Origin: Bryobacterales bacterium
Lineage (GTDB): Bacteria; Acidobacteriota; Terriglobia; Bryobacterales; UBA6623
Length of the DNA: 51,897 bases
NCBI GenBank assembly: GCA_022826925.1
Contig: JAJDTX010000009.1
Coordinates: 1-51,897, forward strand
Reading direction: 5' to 3'
The position numbers and the translations under genes are program-made. A model generated the notes under the pieces. The model saw only the letters and a list, made by a program, of their open reading frames with translations. It searched no databases and was not told where the DNA came from. This document shows, piece by piece, positions 1-9,225 of the stretch (positions are counted from its first letter, which is position 1; each line of letters begins with the position of its first letter).

Positions 1-265
1 GCCCGGACAGGCCCCCGGAAGAGCCCCCCCGGCCGGTCCCCGCGGCGGGCCAGCCTCGCTCGCGCCTCGCGGCGCGCGCAAAACAGCGGCCCAAGGGCAC
101 CAACGCCCCAGCAGGCCGCCGTCTAACAACCACCCTAGCACTTCCGCAGCCTGCGCGCAAGCCCAATCTGCGATTTCCGGATGATTCTTCCCGAACGGAC
201 CGTATATATATCGCCGATCTCGGGGGAGAGTCCGCGCAGGACTGGCGGCGAGCGCGGCGGTCCGC

Positions 266-1855
266 CTATTGCACGCTCAGGCCGGCGATCACGCGGTCGC
301 CCGAGTCAAGCAGCGTCTGGGCGCGCGGCAGCGCTTCCAAGGCACGCTGCACATCGGGATCCAGCTCGTAGAACACGCGCTGCCCGTGCTCGACGTCGTA
401 GGCGGAGTTGTAGACCTCGCGCTTGATGAAGCGCCGCATGTAGTCGAGGTTGGCATCGAAGTCGGCGTCTTCGAACTCGATCTCCTCGCTCCTCAGAAAT
501 TCACGGAACTCCTCGATCACCTCAGTGGTCACGTCCCACCCCATCGGCAGGTCGGGCCGCTCCCGGCTGTAGTCCTGCGCGAAGGTGTGGATGGCGTAAT
601 TGCGATCCATCAGCCACTGGAAGTCGTTCAGCTTCTGCTCCTCCAGCTCGACGTCGGGAGTGATGCCCGCGCCGGCGAACACTTGCCGCCCTTTGTCGGT
701 CAAGCGCACGCCATCGCGGTGCGGCCGATATCCCTCGCTGCAGGGATTGCTGTAGTACTCCAGCATCGAGACGCCATCGTAGCGGCGCTGGATCAAGCGT
801 CCGCTGGGCGTGTAGTAGCGTGCTGTCGTCAGTGCCAGTCCTGCAGATTCGGAGAGCGTGAAGACCGTCTGCACCAAGCCCTTGCCGAACGTGCTGTGGC
901 CCACGATCAAGGCGCGGTCGTGGTCCTGCAGGGCACCCGCCACGATTTCCGAGGCAGACGCAGACTCGCAGTTGACCATTACGACCATCGGGTAGACGTT
1001 GCCGCCGTTGCCCCGGCGCACCGTGTAGAGCCGCTCGCGCGACGAGCGCCCGTGGTGCGAGACGATCGTCTGTCCCTTCGCAAGGAAGCGGTCCGAGACC
1101 CGCACGCCCTCGCTGAGAAGACCGCCGCGATTGCCGCGCAAGTCCAGCACGAGCCCCTTCAGGCGCGACACCCCCAGGTCCTTGAGGGCGGCGTCGAGCT
1201 CGCGCCCGGTATTTTCGTTGAACGTGTCGATCCGGATGTAGCCCACTCCCGTCTTGATCTCGAAGGCGGTCGGGACCGACGGCCTCGGGATCTGGGCACG
1301 CTTGACGGTGAAGCTGAGCAAGTCGTCGGAACCGCGCCGCTCGATCCCTATCGTCACCATTGTGTTGGCCGGGCCGCGCAACCGCTCGGCGACCTCGATT
1401 ACGTTGAGGCTCTCCACGTTGTCGTCATCCACCTCGATGATCGCGTCACCGGGACGCAGGCCGGCGAGATAGGCAGGGGTACGGGGAAACGGCGCCACGA
1501 CGATGGTGCTGCCGCCGCGGTCTTGGATATGCATCCCCACGCCGGCGTAGTGGCCTTTCTGATTGTCCCGGAGCTGCTGGAAGGCCTCGGGGCTAAAGAA
1601 CGAAGAGTGCGGGTCCAGCATGCGCAGCATGCGCGGGATCGCCCCTTGGAACATCACCTCGTCGGCATCGAGCTCGCCGGCATAGTGACGCTCCACGGTG
1701 GCAAGCACGGTCGAGAATTCGCGGATGCTCGCCTGTATTTCAGTGTCGGAGGAGCCGGACGCCGCATGGACCCAGGGGTGCGTTAGGAACAGCCCAGCCC
1801 CCGCCAAGCAAGCTGAGAACACCGCAGGCACGAGCCAGCGCCTATTGATCTGCAT
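266..1855 (-). CDS. S41 family C-terminal processing peptidase (CtpA/Prc-like)
   Basis: Serine protease of the tail-specific/CtpA family, which cleaves unfolded or C-terminally tagged proteins in the cell envelope. From the chosen start the protein is 529 residues: an N-terminal hydrophobic segment (signal peptide or membrane anchor), a helical region ending in the DPHSSFFSPE motif typical of the family, a PDZ domain (around GVGMHIQDRGG to PGDAIIEVDDD), then the S41 catalytic domain. The catalytic serine lies in SASASE and the lysine about 25 residues later in FGKG, so both dyad residues are present. The reading frame runs 32 codons further upstream to 1951, but I chose the ATG at 1855 because MQINRRWL begins a normal signal-like segment; no strong ribosome site is visible at either. 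The gene stands alone on the minus strand. Family assignment is firm; the substrate is unknown. Confidence 0.93.
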   Translation of the reverse strand: MQINRRWLVPAVFSACLAGAGLFLTHPWVHAASGSSDTEIQASIREFSTVLATVERHYAGELDADEVMFQGAIPRMLRMLDPHSSFFSPEAFQQLRDNQKGHYAGVGMHIQDRGGSTIVVAPFPRTPAYLAGLRPGDAIIEVDDDNVESLNVIEVAERLRGPANTMVTIGIERRGSDDLLSFTVKRAQIPRPSVPTAFEIKTGVGYIRIDTFNENTGRELDAALKDLGVSRLKGLVLDLRGNRGGLLSEGVRVSDRFLAKGQTIVSHHGRSSRERLYTVRRGNGGNVYPMVVMVNCESASASEIVAGALQDHDRALIVGHSTFGKGLVQTVFTLSESAGLALTTARYYTPSGRLIQRRYDGVSMLEYYSNPCSEGYRPHRDGVRLTDKGRQVFAGAGITPDVELEEQKLNDFQWLMDRNYAIHTFAQDYSRERPDLPMGWDVTTEVIEEFREFLRSEEIEFEDADFDANLDYMRRFIKREVYNSAYDVEHGQRVFYELDPDVQRALEALPRAQTLLDSGDRVIAGLSVQ

Positions 1856-2142
1856 GAGCGTAACCGGCGCGTTCGGATCGGGCTGGCCCACCGAACGCAG
1901 CAGTCTGTATGGTAGCAGCATCCCGGCATCCATCGAGCCGAAATCTCTCAATCCCCGGACAAGATCCTCGGCCGCGAGGCCGAACGTCTATCCAACGAGC
2001 GTTTAGCTAGCAAGTGCTTTCCGCCTCGTGGCGATTGCGCTTGGGACATACCGTTCTCGCGGGCTTGGAAGGGAGGCGCGGACGCCTGTCGACACTGCCC
2101 GGGAAGTCCGCCGTCTCTCTCGGCGAGGATTCGTGGCACATC

Positions 2143-4578
2143 TCATTCATTCCTCAACGCGACCGCAGGATCCAATCGCACCGCCCGACGTGCTGGTATC
2201 CAAGTGGCAGACAGCGCGATTCCGGCCAGAACCGCTGCGAGGACCAGATACGTCACCGGGTCAGTAGCACGCAATCCGTAGAGAAGCGACCGGGCGAACC
2301 GCGATGCCCATAACGCGCCAAGCACGCCCAGGGCAAGACCGATCGAAATCAGCGCTGCGCCCTCTCGCATCACCTGTCCCAGCACCTGAGAACGGCCTGC
2401 GCCCAACGCAACTCGAATCCCGATCTCGCGCTTTCGGGTCACTACGGCAAACGCGGCGACGCTATACAGTCCCACCGCCGCCACGATCACTGACAGGAGC
2501 CCGAAGAACACGGTCAGAAACGCCATCAGGCGATCGAGCATCTTGATCCGGCCAAGCTGCGCCGCCATGGTAGTTGGGTTAACTGCCGGGACCCCCGGAG
2601 CGACCGCACGGACTTCGCGAAGTAGCGCGGGGATCATGGGCTCCGTCCCGTCCGCCACGCGGACGTGCAACACGAAATGCGCGCGCGTGTTCTGGGAGAA
2701 GGGGAGATACACGGCGGCCTCGGCGGCCTCGCGAGGCGATTCGCTCTTCACGTCCTCGACCACACCGACGATCTCATAATCATCGCGATGCTCCCAGCCG
2801 ATCTTGGCCTGCGCACCGACAGCGCTCTCATCGGGCCAGAAATACCTCGCGGCCTTCTCGTTTACGATTGCCACTCGATTCGCGAGGCCGTCCTGTTGAT
2901 CAAACGCTCTACCTTGAAGCATTGGCGTGCCAAGCACTTCGAAGTAGTCGGGACCGATCCAATTCACTGCAATCGAATCGGGCTCATCCTGCCCGGACCC
3001 TGGAATGCTGATGCGCGTAATGGCGAAACCGCCGGAAAGCGGACTGATGAATCCGGCGCTAGCCGCAACCACGCCGGGCATATTGCGGGCTCGCTCGACC
3101 AGGCGTCCCGCAAGGCGATTGCTTGCCGCCCCGCTGAGACCGGAGGTCCCCGGGTCGAGAGTCAGCAGCACGAGATTATCGGGATTTAACCCAAGATCGA
3201 CTGACTTGAGATTCTGCAGCGAGCGTAGAAACAGTCCGGCTCCAACCAGCAGCACCAGCGACAAAGCGACTTGCACCACCACCAACAGGTTCCTGAAGGG
3301 AAGCCGCCACGGAAGGCGCAGGCCCGTGCTGCCTTTGAGCGCTGACTCCGGATCTACTCGAGCAGATTGCAGAGTCGGCGCGATGCCGCAACAGATGCTG
3401 ACCAGCATTGAGACTGCCAGCGTGAACAGGAGTACGCGCCAGTCGGGACTCACATCGAGGATCAACTCGCCACCCCCGATTTGCCGGGGTGCCAGCGCCA
3501 GCAGAGCATTGTCCGCCCAGTAGGCCAGCGCAATTCCCAGGGCGGCTCCGCAAGTCGTCAACAGTGCATTCTCCGCAAGCAGCTGACCGGCCAGATGCAT
3601 CCGTCTTGCCCCCATGGCCAGCCGGATCGCGATCTCCTTCGCGCGGTCGGAAGTGCGCGCCAAGAGGAGGCTTGTCACATTCGCGCATACGATCAGAAGG
3701 ACAAGTCCGACCATCCCCATCAAGATCAGAAGCGGCTTCTGATATTGCCTTCGCAGTCCCGAAAACCCCTGGGTCCCGGGACGAAGTCCAACCCTGAACT
3801 CGGAGGGCTTGCTAGAGCCAGGTTCGGGTGCGACCGTACGATACAGAACGTCAAGCGCTGCCTGCGCCTGGGATCTGCTCACGCCCGGTTTCAGCCTCCC
3901 GAAAGCACGCACTGGAAAGGAAGAATAGGAGGACATTCCCGCCGCCCTGAGGGGAATGCTGATATCCAATCGCGAATCCTCGGACAGGCCGAGGAACTCC
4001 TTTGGCGTGACACCGATAACGGTGAACGGATGTGCGTTCACTTGGACGCGGCGCCCGATCACAGCAGGGTCCATGCCGAATCGCCGCTGCCATAGTCCGT
4101 AGCTAATTACGCAAATCGCGGGAGATACGGGCAAGCGATCGTCGTCCGGCGCTAGCACTCGCCCGAGTACGGCGTCCACGCCGAGCGTTTCGAAGAAGGA
4201 TCCCGAAACCAGCATTCCATTGACGCGCTCGGCGATTCCACCACTCGACAGCGTGATCGGAGGAAATGTCGCCGCCGCGAATCCCTCCAGTACCGAATTC
4301 CTTGCGCCGATTTGCCTGTAAACGGTCTGCGGAATCATGTAGTGGCTGGAACCGTCCGAGGCGTGGACGGCGAAGAGCACCAGCCTGTTGGGCTCCGCCA
4401 CGGGCAGCGTCCGCATCAGGACCGCATTCATGAGGCTGAATATTGCCGTGTTCGCCCCGATGCCCAGAGCCAGCAAGGTAACGACCGTAATCGTGAACCC
4501 CGGACTCTTGCGAAGTCGCCTTCCCGCAATCCACAGACCTGCAAGCGCATCCCGGATCAGTGCCACGAGCGATTCCAT
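2143..4578 (-). CDS. ADOP-type MacB/FtsX family permease
   Basis: Large ABC-transporter-like permease of 811 residues with duplicated MacB-periplasmic and FtsX permease modules, the architecture known as acidobacterial duplicated orphan permease. Seen in sequence: an N-terminal helix with SPGFTITVV and [19 protein letters not shown], the hallmark start of the family; a periplasmic MacB-like domain (about 60-270); a central pair of membrane segments around residues 280-400; a second MacB-like domain; and a C-terminal FtsX triplet ending [18 protein letters not shown]. No ATPase gene is adjacent, which fits the orphan description. Such proteins are assumed to work in envelope export or macrolide-type efflux, but the substrate is unknown. 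The gene is divergent from the ccm operon, with about 250 bases between them. The family is strongly over-represented in Acidobacteriota and is the best taxonomic clue in the window. Confidence 0.9.
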   Translation of the reverse strand: MESLVALIRDALAGLWIAGRRLRKSPGFTITVVTLLALGIGANTAIFSLMNAVLMRTLPVAEPNRLVLFAVHASDGSSHYMIPQTVYRQIGARNSVLEGFAAATFPPITLSSGGIAERVNGMLVSGSFFETLGVDAVLGRVLAPDDDRLPVSPAICVISYGLWQRRFGMDPAVIGRRVQVNAHPFTVIGVTPKEFLGLSEDSRLDISIPLRAAGMSSYSSFPVRAFGRLKPGVSRSQAQAALDVLYRTVAPEPGSSKPSEFRVGLRPGTQGFSGLRRQYQKPLLILMGMVGLVLLIVCANVTSLLLARTSDRAKEIAIRLAMGARRMHLAGQLLAENALLTTCGAALGIALAYWADNALLALAPRQIGGGELILDVSPDWRVLLFTLAVSMLVSICCGIAPTLQSARVDPESALKGSTGLRLPWRLPFRNLLVVVQVALSLVLLVGAGLFLRSLQNLKSVDLGLNPDNLVLLTLDPGTSGLSGAASNRLAGRLVERARNMPGVVAASAGFISPLSGGFAITRISIPGSGQDEPDSIAVNWIGPDYFEVLGTPMLQGRAFDQQDGLANRVAIVNEKAARYFWPDESAVGAQAKIGWEHRDDYEIVGVVEDVKSESPREAAEAAVYLPFSQNTRAHFVLHVRVADGTEPMIPALLREVRAVAPGVPAVNPTTMAAQLGRIKMLDRLMAFLTVFFGLLSVIVAAVGLYSVAAFAVVTRKREIGIRVALGAGRSQVLGQVMREGAALISIGLALGVLGALWASRFARSLLYGLRATDPVTYLVLAAVLAGIALSATWIPARRAVRLDPAVALRNE

Positions 4579-4806
4579 CGAGCAATCTTACTCCCCGGTA
4601 ACGGAGCAAGGATCAGGGGGTTAGCCGGGTCATCTCATGGCTCTCGCCCAGTGCCATACACCGTTCAGCGGTCGAACGGAGACTCGTTAATCCGGTGGAA
4701 GCCTCGCCTGGTTAGTCGGAAACCGCTGGCATTCGAACGTCGCATCGCCACGCTGCGCGCGCTCCGTCCGTAACTGCCGCAAAGGTGAAAAGTCTCCGGA
4801 TCGGGT

Positions 4807-4835
4807 CTGTTGCAAGTGAACTCACCATATATAAT
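4807..4835 (+). promoter_or_regulatory. Candidate sigma-70 promoter of the ccm operon
   Basis: A perfect TATAAT lies at 4830-4835 in an otherwise GC-rich region, with a poor -35 candidate near 4807-4815. It overlaps the upstream in-frame ATG of ccmE at 4834. If it is the real -10 box, transcription starts near 4842 and translation must begin at the GTG at 4855. The -35 is weak, so confidence is moderate. Confidence 0.45.
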
Positions 4836-4854
4836 GAAGTCCTCGGAGCGAGAC

Positions 4855-5310
4855 GTGAAGAAGCAGCAGAAGTTTGTTCTCATTATCGCCGCGATCGTCG
4901 TGACCTTGGCGTGGATGGCCGTGGGCGGCGTCCAGGAGAGCGCAACCTACTACGTGACGCTCGACGAACTGCTCGCGATGGAGAATCCCGGCAGCAAGCG
5001 GATCCGGGTTGGCGGCGACGTGGCGGACGGTTCGATTGTCCGGCACGCCAGCAGCGTGGAGTTCAGTCTGCACCAGCAGGACGAGACCATGGCGGATCCC
5101 ACGGTCTTGGAAGTCGTCTACACGGGAGCGGATCCCTTGCCGGACACGTTCCGCGACAAAGCCCAGGCATTGTGCGACGGCTATCTGAGGGCGGATGGAA
5201 AGTTCGAGGCGACGAAGATTCAGGCCAAGTGCGCCTCAAAGTACGAGGCGGCCCCGGGAGATGACGCCGCGCCGGTCTACGGAGCCGAGGCCCAGAGCCC
5301 TGCGGACTAG
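4855..5310 (+). CDS. ccmE: Cytochrome c maturation haem chaperone CcmE, CxxxY variant
   Basis: Periplasmic haem chaperone that carries haem from CcmABCD to the CcmF/H ligase. The 151-residue protein has an N-terminal membrane anchor (residues 7-24) followed by an OB-fold domain with recognisable CcmE segments: YYVTLDELL, IRVGGDVADGSIVRH, VVYTGADPLPDTFRD and KFEATKIQAK. The usual haem-binding motif HxxxY is here C126-A-S-K-Y130, so the histidine is replaced by cysteine; CxxxY CcmE proteins are known from archaea and some sulfate reducers. I chose the GTG at 4855 because GGAG lies six bases upstream and the anchor then starts as MKKQQKF. An in-frame ATG at 4834 would overlap the candidate TATAAT box. 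It is the first gene of the ccm operon; ccmF follows after 69 bases. Confidence 0.9.
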   Translation: MKKQQKFVLIIAAIVVTLAWMAVGGVQESATYYVTLDELLAMENPGSKRIRVGGDVADGSIVRHASSVEFSLHQQDETMADPTVLEVVYTGADPLPDTFRDKAQALCDGYLRADGKFEATKIQAKCASKYEAAPGDDAAPVYGAEAQSPAD

Positions 5311-5379
5311 CGACTCCCGGCCTAGGTCGGAGCGACAGAACGGCAGCGGGCCAAGCAGCTGCGCTCGAAGCGATCACCA

Positions 5380-7395
5380 ATGGAAAACCTAGGCTACCTG
5401 GCGGTACTGCTGGCCTTCCTGCTCTCGGCCTATGCAGTGGTAGCCGCCTTGGCCGGCAAGTTGCGCCGCAACCCCTTCTTGGAGGTCAGCGCGCAGCGCG
5501 CGGTGCTGGGCGCGTGGCTGATGACGACCGCCGCTTCGGCCATCCTGCTGCACGCGATCCTGACCGACAACTTCAGCTTCAACTACGTGGCGTCAAGGTC
5601 CAACGCCGACCTCGACCTCCTATACAAGGTCGCGGCCTGGTGGGGCGGGCAGGAGGGCTCGCTGCTGTTTTGGAGCTGGATCGCCGCCAGCTACACGTTC
5701 GTCTCGGTCTACACCGGACGCAAGCTACACCGCAACATGATCTCTTACGTCGTGGTCACCATGGCCGGGACGCAGGCGTTCTTTCTGGGCTTGGTGGCCT
5801 TCGAGGCCAACCCGTTCCAAGTCATCATGTCCGGCCCGCAAATCACGTCGGTCCCGGACGGCAGCGGCCTCAATCCGCTGCTGCAGCACCCGATGATGGC
5901 GATCCACCCGCCGATGCTGTACCTCGGGTACGTCGGCTTCACGGTGCCGTTCGCCTTCGCGCTGGCGTCGCTGATCACGCGCCAGCCCGGCGAGCGCTGG
6001 ATTCACACCACCCGCATCTGGACCATGGTCACGTGGCTGTTCCAGTCGATCGGCATCCTGCTCGGCGCACGCTGGGCGTACGTGGTGCTGGGCTGGGGCG
6101 GATACTGGGGCTGGGACCCGGTGGAGAACGCCTCGCTGCTGCCTTGGCTGACGGGGACGGCCTTCCTGCATTCGGTGATGATGCAGGAGAAGAAGGGGAT
6201 GATGAAGGCTTGGAACATCATCCTGATATCGGCCACGTTCTTCCTGTGCATCTTCGGGACGATGATGACCCGAGGCGGCTTGGTCAGCTCGGTCCACGCC
6301 TTCGCACAATCGGAGATCGGCACCTATTTCGTGTGGTTCTTGGTGGGCGGCATCGGGATCACGGTCTACTTGATCGCCAGCCGCCGCGACTACCTGCGCA
6401 GCGAGGCGGAGTTGGACTCGGTGGTGTCGCGCGAATCCAGCTTCCTGTTCAACAACGTGATCCTGCTTGCAAGCTGTTTCGCGGTGCTGTGGGGAACGCT
6501 CTTCCCCGTTCTCAGCGAGTACTTCATCGGTGACAAGATCACGGTCGGCGCTCCTTTCTTCAACAAGGTCAACGTGCCGATCGGGCTGTTCCTGCTGTTC
6601 CTGACGGGAGTCGGCCCGCTGTTCGCCTGGCGGCGGACTTCGCTCGAGTCTCTGCGGCGCAATTTCCAGTGGCCGGCACTGGCTGCGGCTGTGTGCGCCA
6701 TCGCACTGTTCGCCGCGGGGATGCGGCACCTTTACGCGCTGGTGTGCTTCAGCCTGTGCGCGTTCGTGACGCTCACGGTGCTGATGGAGTTTTATCGCGG
6801 CGGACGCGTGATCCAGCGCAAGCAGTCCTTGGCGCTACCCGCTGCGCTGGTCGAACTCACGCGCCGCAACACGCGCCGCTACGGCGGCTATTTGGTCCAC
6901 ATGGCGATCGTGCTGATGTTCGTAGGCTTCGCCGGCGCGGCTTTCAACCGGGTCCATCAGGAGGAGATGACGGTCGGGGACAGCATCGAGGTCGGCGCCT
7001 ACAGCTTCAAGCTGCAGAACATCTCTGAGAGCGACAGCCCCAACTTCTTTCGCGCCGTAGCCGCGATCGACGTCAGCAAGGGAGGGCAGTTCCTCCAGAC
7101 GCTCATGCCCGAGCGGCGCTTCTACCATGCTTCGAGCCAGCCCACCAGCAGGGTGGACGTGCGCAGCCGCTTGCGCGAGGATGTCTACGTGGTCTATGCC
7201 GGACAATCGAACGACGGCGCGAATCCAGTCATCCAGGTGTACCTCAACCCCTTGGTGAACTGGATCTGGCTGGGAGCCTTGCTGCTGGTCTTCGGCACGC
7301 TGGTGGCGCTGGTGCCGAACAAAGCGCGGCGCTCGGCCACGCCTGTTCGGGCGGCCGGATTGGGAGGACAGCCCGTTGGCGCGTCTGGCGATTAG
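5380..7395 (+). CDS. ccmF: Cytochrome c haem lyase subunit CcmF
   Basis: Integral membrane haem lyase that attaches haem from CcmE to apocytochrome c. The length of 671 residues is usual for CcmF. The protein has many membrane helices, the WWGGQEGSLLFW segment near residue 90 and the tryptophan-rich haem-handling (WWD) motif WGGYWGWDPVENASLLPWL near residues 240-260. A periplasmic domain (about 520-640) follows the late helices and a last helix closes the protein. The stop codon at 7395 lies 20 bases inside the downstream ccmH, so the two are translationally coupled. Together with ccmE, ccmH, ccmA and ccmB this defines a System I cytochrome c biogenesis operon. Identity is secure. Confidence 0.96.
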   Translation: MENLGYLAVLLAFLLSAYAVVAALAGKLRRNPFLEVSAQRAVLGAWLMTTAASAILLHAILTDNFSFNYVASRSNADLDLLYKVAAWWGGQEGSLLFWSWIAASYTFVSVYTGRKLHRNMISYVVVTMAGTQAFFLGLVAFEANPFQVIMSGPQITSVPDGSGLNPLLQHPMMAIHPPMLYLGYVGFTVPFAFALASLITRQPGERWIHTTRIWTMVTWLFQSIGILLGARWAYVVLGWGGYWGWDPVENASLLPWLTGTAFLHSVMMQEKKGMMKAWNIILISATFFLCIFGTMMTRGGLVSSVHAFAQSEIGTYFVWFLVGGIGITVYLIASRRDYLRSEAELDSVVSRESSFLFNNVILLASCFAVLWGTLFPVLSEYFIGDKITVGAPFFNKVNVPIGLFLLFLTGVGPLFAWRRTSLESLRRNFQWPALAAAVCAIALFAAGMRHLYALVCFSLCAFVTLTVLMEFYRGGRVIQRKQSLALPAALVELTRRNTRRYGGYLVHMAIVLMFVGFAGAAFNRVHQEEMTVGDSIEVGAYSFKLQNISESDSPNFFRAVAAIDVSKGGQFLQTLMPERRFYHASSQPTSRVDVRSRLREDVYVVYAGQSNDGANPVIQVYLNPLVNWIWLGALLLVFGTLVALVPNKARRSATPVRAAGLGGQPVGASGD

Positions 7396-7840
7396 CCTCC
7401 TGTTGGCGCTGGCGGCTTCCGGCGCGCAGGCGACGATACCGTACGAGAAGCTGCGGCAGGTCGGCGACCTCGTCACCTGCCAGTGCAGCTGCGCGTACAC
7501 AGTTGGCAGTTGCAACATGCTCAACTGCCATTTCCGCGATCCGGTACTGCAGGACATCCAAGCCGGCCTGGAGGCCGGCCAGTCGGACGAGGACGTGCTT
7601 GAGGCCGTCTACGCCAAGTACGGCAGCGAGACCCGCGTGCAACCGCCCGACGACGGCTTTGGGCTGATCGGCTGGATCGCCCCCTTCGCGACCTTGCTGG
7701 CGGGCCTGGCAGTGGTGCCGTGGGTCATCCGGAGGTGGCGCAGGTCGAGCCACGCTCGATCGCGGGCCACCGGCGTGCCAGACGAAGTCGTTGAACGGTT
7801 CCGCTCCCGGATCGAGGATGATCTCGAGGAATTGGAATAG
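7376..7840 (+). CDS. ccmH: CcmH/NrfF-like apocytochrome thioreductase, variant cysteine motif
   Basis: Thiol-active partner of CcmF that keeps the CxxCH haem site of apocytochrome c reduced. The 154-residue protein has a signal peptide (residues 1-19), the CcmH helical domain with the family pattern DPVLQDIQAGLEAGQSDEDVLEAVYAKYG, and one membrane helix (about 100-118). Classical CcmH carries LRCxxC; here the region reads C35-Q-C37-S-C39 followed by C46 and C51, so five cysteines replace the usual pair. Translation probably starts at the TTG at 7376, because GGGAGG lies eight bases upstream inside ccmF. The C-terminal acidic helix EDDLEELE is cytoplasmic. The family call rests on fold and context; the exact redox chemistry may differ from E. 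coli. Confidence 0.82.
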   Translation: MARLAISLLLALAASGAQATIPYEKLRQVGDLVTCQCSCAYTVGSCNMLNCHFRDPVLQDIQAGLEAGQSDEDVLEAVYAKYGSETRVQPPDDGFGLIGWIAPFATLLAGLAVVPWVIRRWRRSSHARSRATGVPDEVVERFRSRIEDDLEELE

Positions 7841-7899
7841 ACTCGAAGATTGGATTCGCAGCCGGGCCGCCCGTCCCAACCTGAATTCGGGCGCACGCC

Positions 7900-8178
7900 A
7901 TGTTTGTCGCGGCCGCCATCGCCATGATCCTGCTCGCGTTCGCGCTTCCGCTCGTGGTCCGCGCCAAGCATGTCCCTCCGGACGAGCCGATCTCTCCGAC
8001 CCAGCACCTTGAGGAGCGCAAGGCGGCCGTGTACGAAAACCTGCGGGACTTGCGCAGCGAGTTCCAGATGGGCAAGATGTCCGAGGCCGACTACGCGGCC
8101 AGCAAGCGCGACCTTCAGGCCGAGCTGGCCGGTGTCATGGGGGCGATCGAGGAGGCCGAGCGGAGTGGCAGGGCGTGA
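7900..8178 (+). CDS. Small CcmI-like membrane protein of the ccm operon
   Basis: A 92-residue protein with one N-terminal membrane helix (residues 2-21) and a charged, probably coiled-coil cytoplasmic helix with the segment LEERKAAVYENLRDLRSEFQMGKMSEADYAASKRDL cut here into its two halves: LEERKAAVYENLRDLRSEF and MGKMSEADYAASKRDL. This layout matches the N-terminal part of CcmI, which helps deliver apocytochrome to CcmH; the large TPR domain of CcmI is absent. It sits between ccmH and a second accessory membrane gene, separated by 59 bases and 1 base. A role in haem ligation is inferred from position and from resemblance to the CcmI N-terminus, not from a diagnostic motif. Confidence 0.7.
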   Translation: MFVAAAIAMILLAFALPLVVRAKHVPPDEPISPTQHLEERKAAVYENLRDLRSEFQMGKMSEADYAASKRDLQAELAGVMGAIEEAERSGRA

Positions 8179-8179
8179 C

Positions 8180-9214
8180 ATGCGCAGGAACGCACTAGCG
8201 ACGGCCGCGACCGTGGCCGCCGTAGCAGTCTTGGCACCGCAACTGGCACTTGCCGTCGGAGGCACGGTGGTGAACGGCACGACCGGGGCGCCGCAAGCCG
8301 GGGTCGCGCTCACCTTGTCCAGCTTTCAAGGGGGGATGACGCCGCTCGAAGAGGTGGTCTCTCAAGCTGACGGGAGCTTCGAGTTCACCAAGGCGCTGCC
8401 GACGGTGTCCGCCGGCCAGCCATTCGCGGGCGCCATTCGCGCCGAGCACGACGGCATCGGCTATACCGAGATCCTGCGTGGCGGCGAGGCGCACAACAGC
8501 GTGCGCGTGACTGTTTACTCGGTCAGCGAGCGAGATCTGCCAGCACCGGTGAACAGGGTTCTGATCCTTGAACCCGACGGCGAAGAGCTGCTGCTGCGCG
8601 AGAGCTTCCAGTTCGTCAACGACTCGGGCCCGCCGGTCACATACAGCAGCGCGGCGGGAACGCTGAATTTCTACCTGCCGCCGGAAGCGGGAGGCGGGGT
8701 CGACGTGAGCGGCACGGGTCCGGCCGGCATGCCGCTCCGCAGTACCGCGCTTCCGGCAGGCCCGGACAACATTTACAAGGTAGACTTTCCGCTCAAGCCG
8801 GGCGAGAACCGCATCGACCTGCAATACGCCGTGCCCTACACGGACGGGATGCCGTTCACGACCCGGTCTACCTATCCCGGTGTCAACACGCGCGTAGCCG
8901 CCCCGGCGGGCGTGAGCCTCGAGGGAGTCGGTGTCACCAGCCTGGGCCAGGAACCCACGACCCTGGCTTCCATCTACACGGTGCCGGAGGGACCGGCAGT
9001 GACCTTGACAGTGAAAGGCAGCGGTCGGTTGCTTACCGGCGCAGGGAGCGGGACTGGGGGGCAAGCAGAGATCAGCATAGAGCACGCACCCGTCTCCAAG
9101 GAACTTCCGTGGATCGCCGGCCTAGCGATCGCGATACTCGGCTTGGGCTTCTACCATCTGCTGTCCTCGCGAGTACCGCAGGAGAGTAGCTCCAAGGCCG
9201 CCAAGCAAGGCTAG
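8180..9214 (+). CDS. Secreted beta-sandwich protein with C-terminal membrane anchor, in ccm operon
   Basis: A 344-residue envelope protein of unknown function. Seen in sequence: a signal peptide (residues 1-25, ending PQLALA), a carboxypeptidase-regulatory-like beta domain starting VGGTVVNGTTGAPQAGV, a middle part rich in beta strands, and a C-terminal membrane helix (about 312-330, WIAGLAIAILGLGFYHLL) followed by a short basic tail. It begins two bases after the preceding stop and is followed after 11 bases by ccmA, so it belongs to the cytochrome maturation transcript. It is not one of the classical Ccm proteins. A scaffold or apocytochrome-holding role is possible from its position, but this is inference only. 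Confidence 0.75.
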   Translation: MRRNALATAATVAAVAVLAPQLALAVGGTVVNGTTGAPQAGVALTLSSFQGGMTPLEEVVSQADGSFEFTKALPTVSAGQPFAGAIRAEHDGIGYTEILRGGEAHNSVRVTVYSVSERDLPAPVNRVLILEPDGEELLLRESFQFVNDSGPPVTYSSAAGTLNFYLPPEAGGGVDVSGTGPAGMPLRSTALPAGPDNIYKVDFPLKPGENRIDLQYAVPYTDGMPFTTRSTYPGVNTRVAAPAGVSLEGVGVTSLGQEPTTLASIYTVPEGPAVTLTVKGSGRLLTGAGSGTGGQAEISIEHAPVSKELPWIAGLAIAILGLGFYHLLSSRVPQESSSKAAKQG

Positions 9215-9225
9215 CGTCAGCCCAA

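Noticed and set aside
239..263. Hairpin-like sequence downstream of the S41 protease gene
   Set aside because: It gives about six pairs and then mismatches, with no T-run, so it is not a supportable terminator.
269..1786. 505-codon open frame on the plus strand opposite the S41 protease
   Set aside because: It is an antisense shadow produced by high GC codon bias; the minus-strand protein has clear catalytic motifs and this one has none.
5514..6533. 339-codon frame overlapping ccmF
   Set aside because: It is an out-of-frame shadow rich in H, R and G; the ccmF frame holds the conserved motifs.
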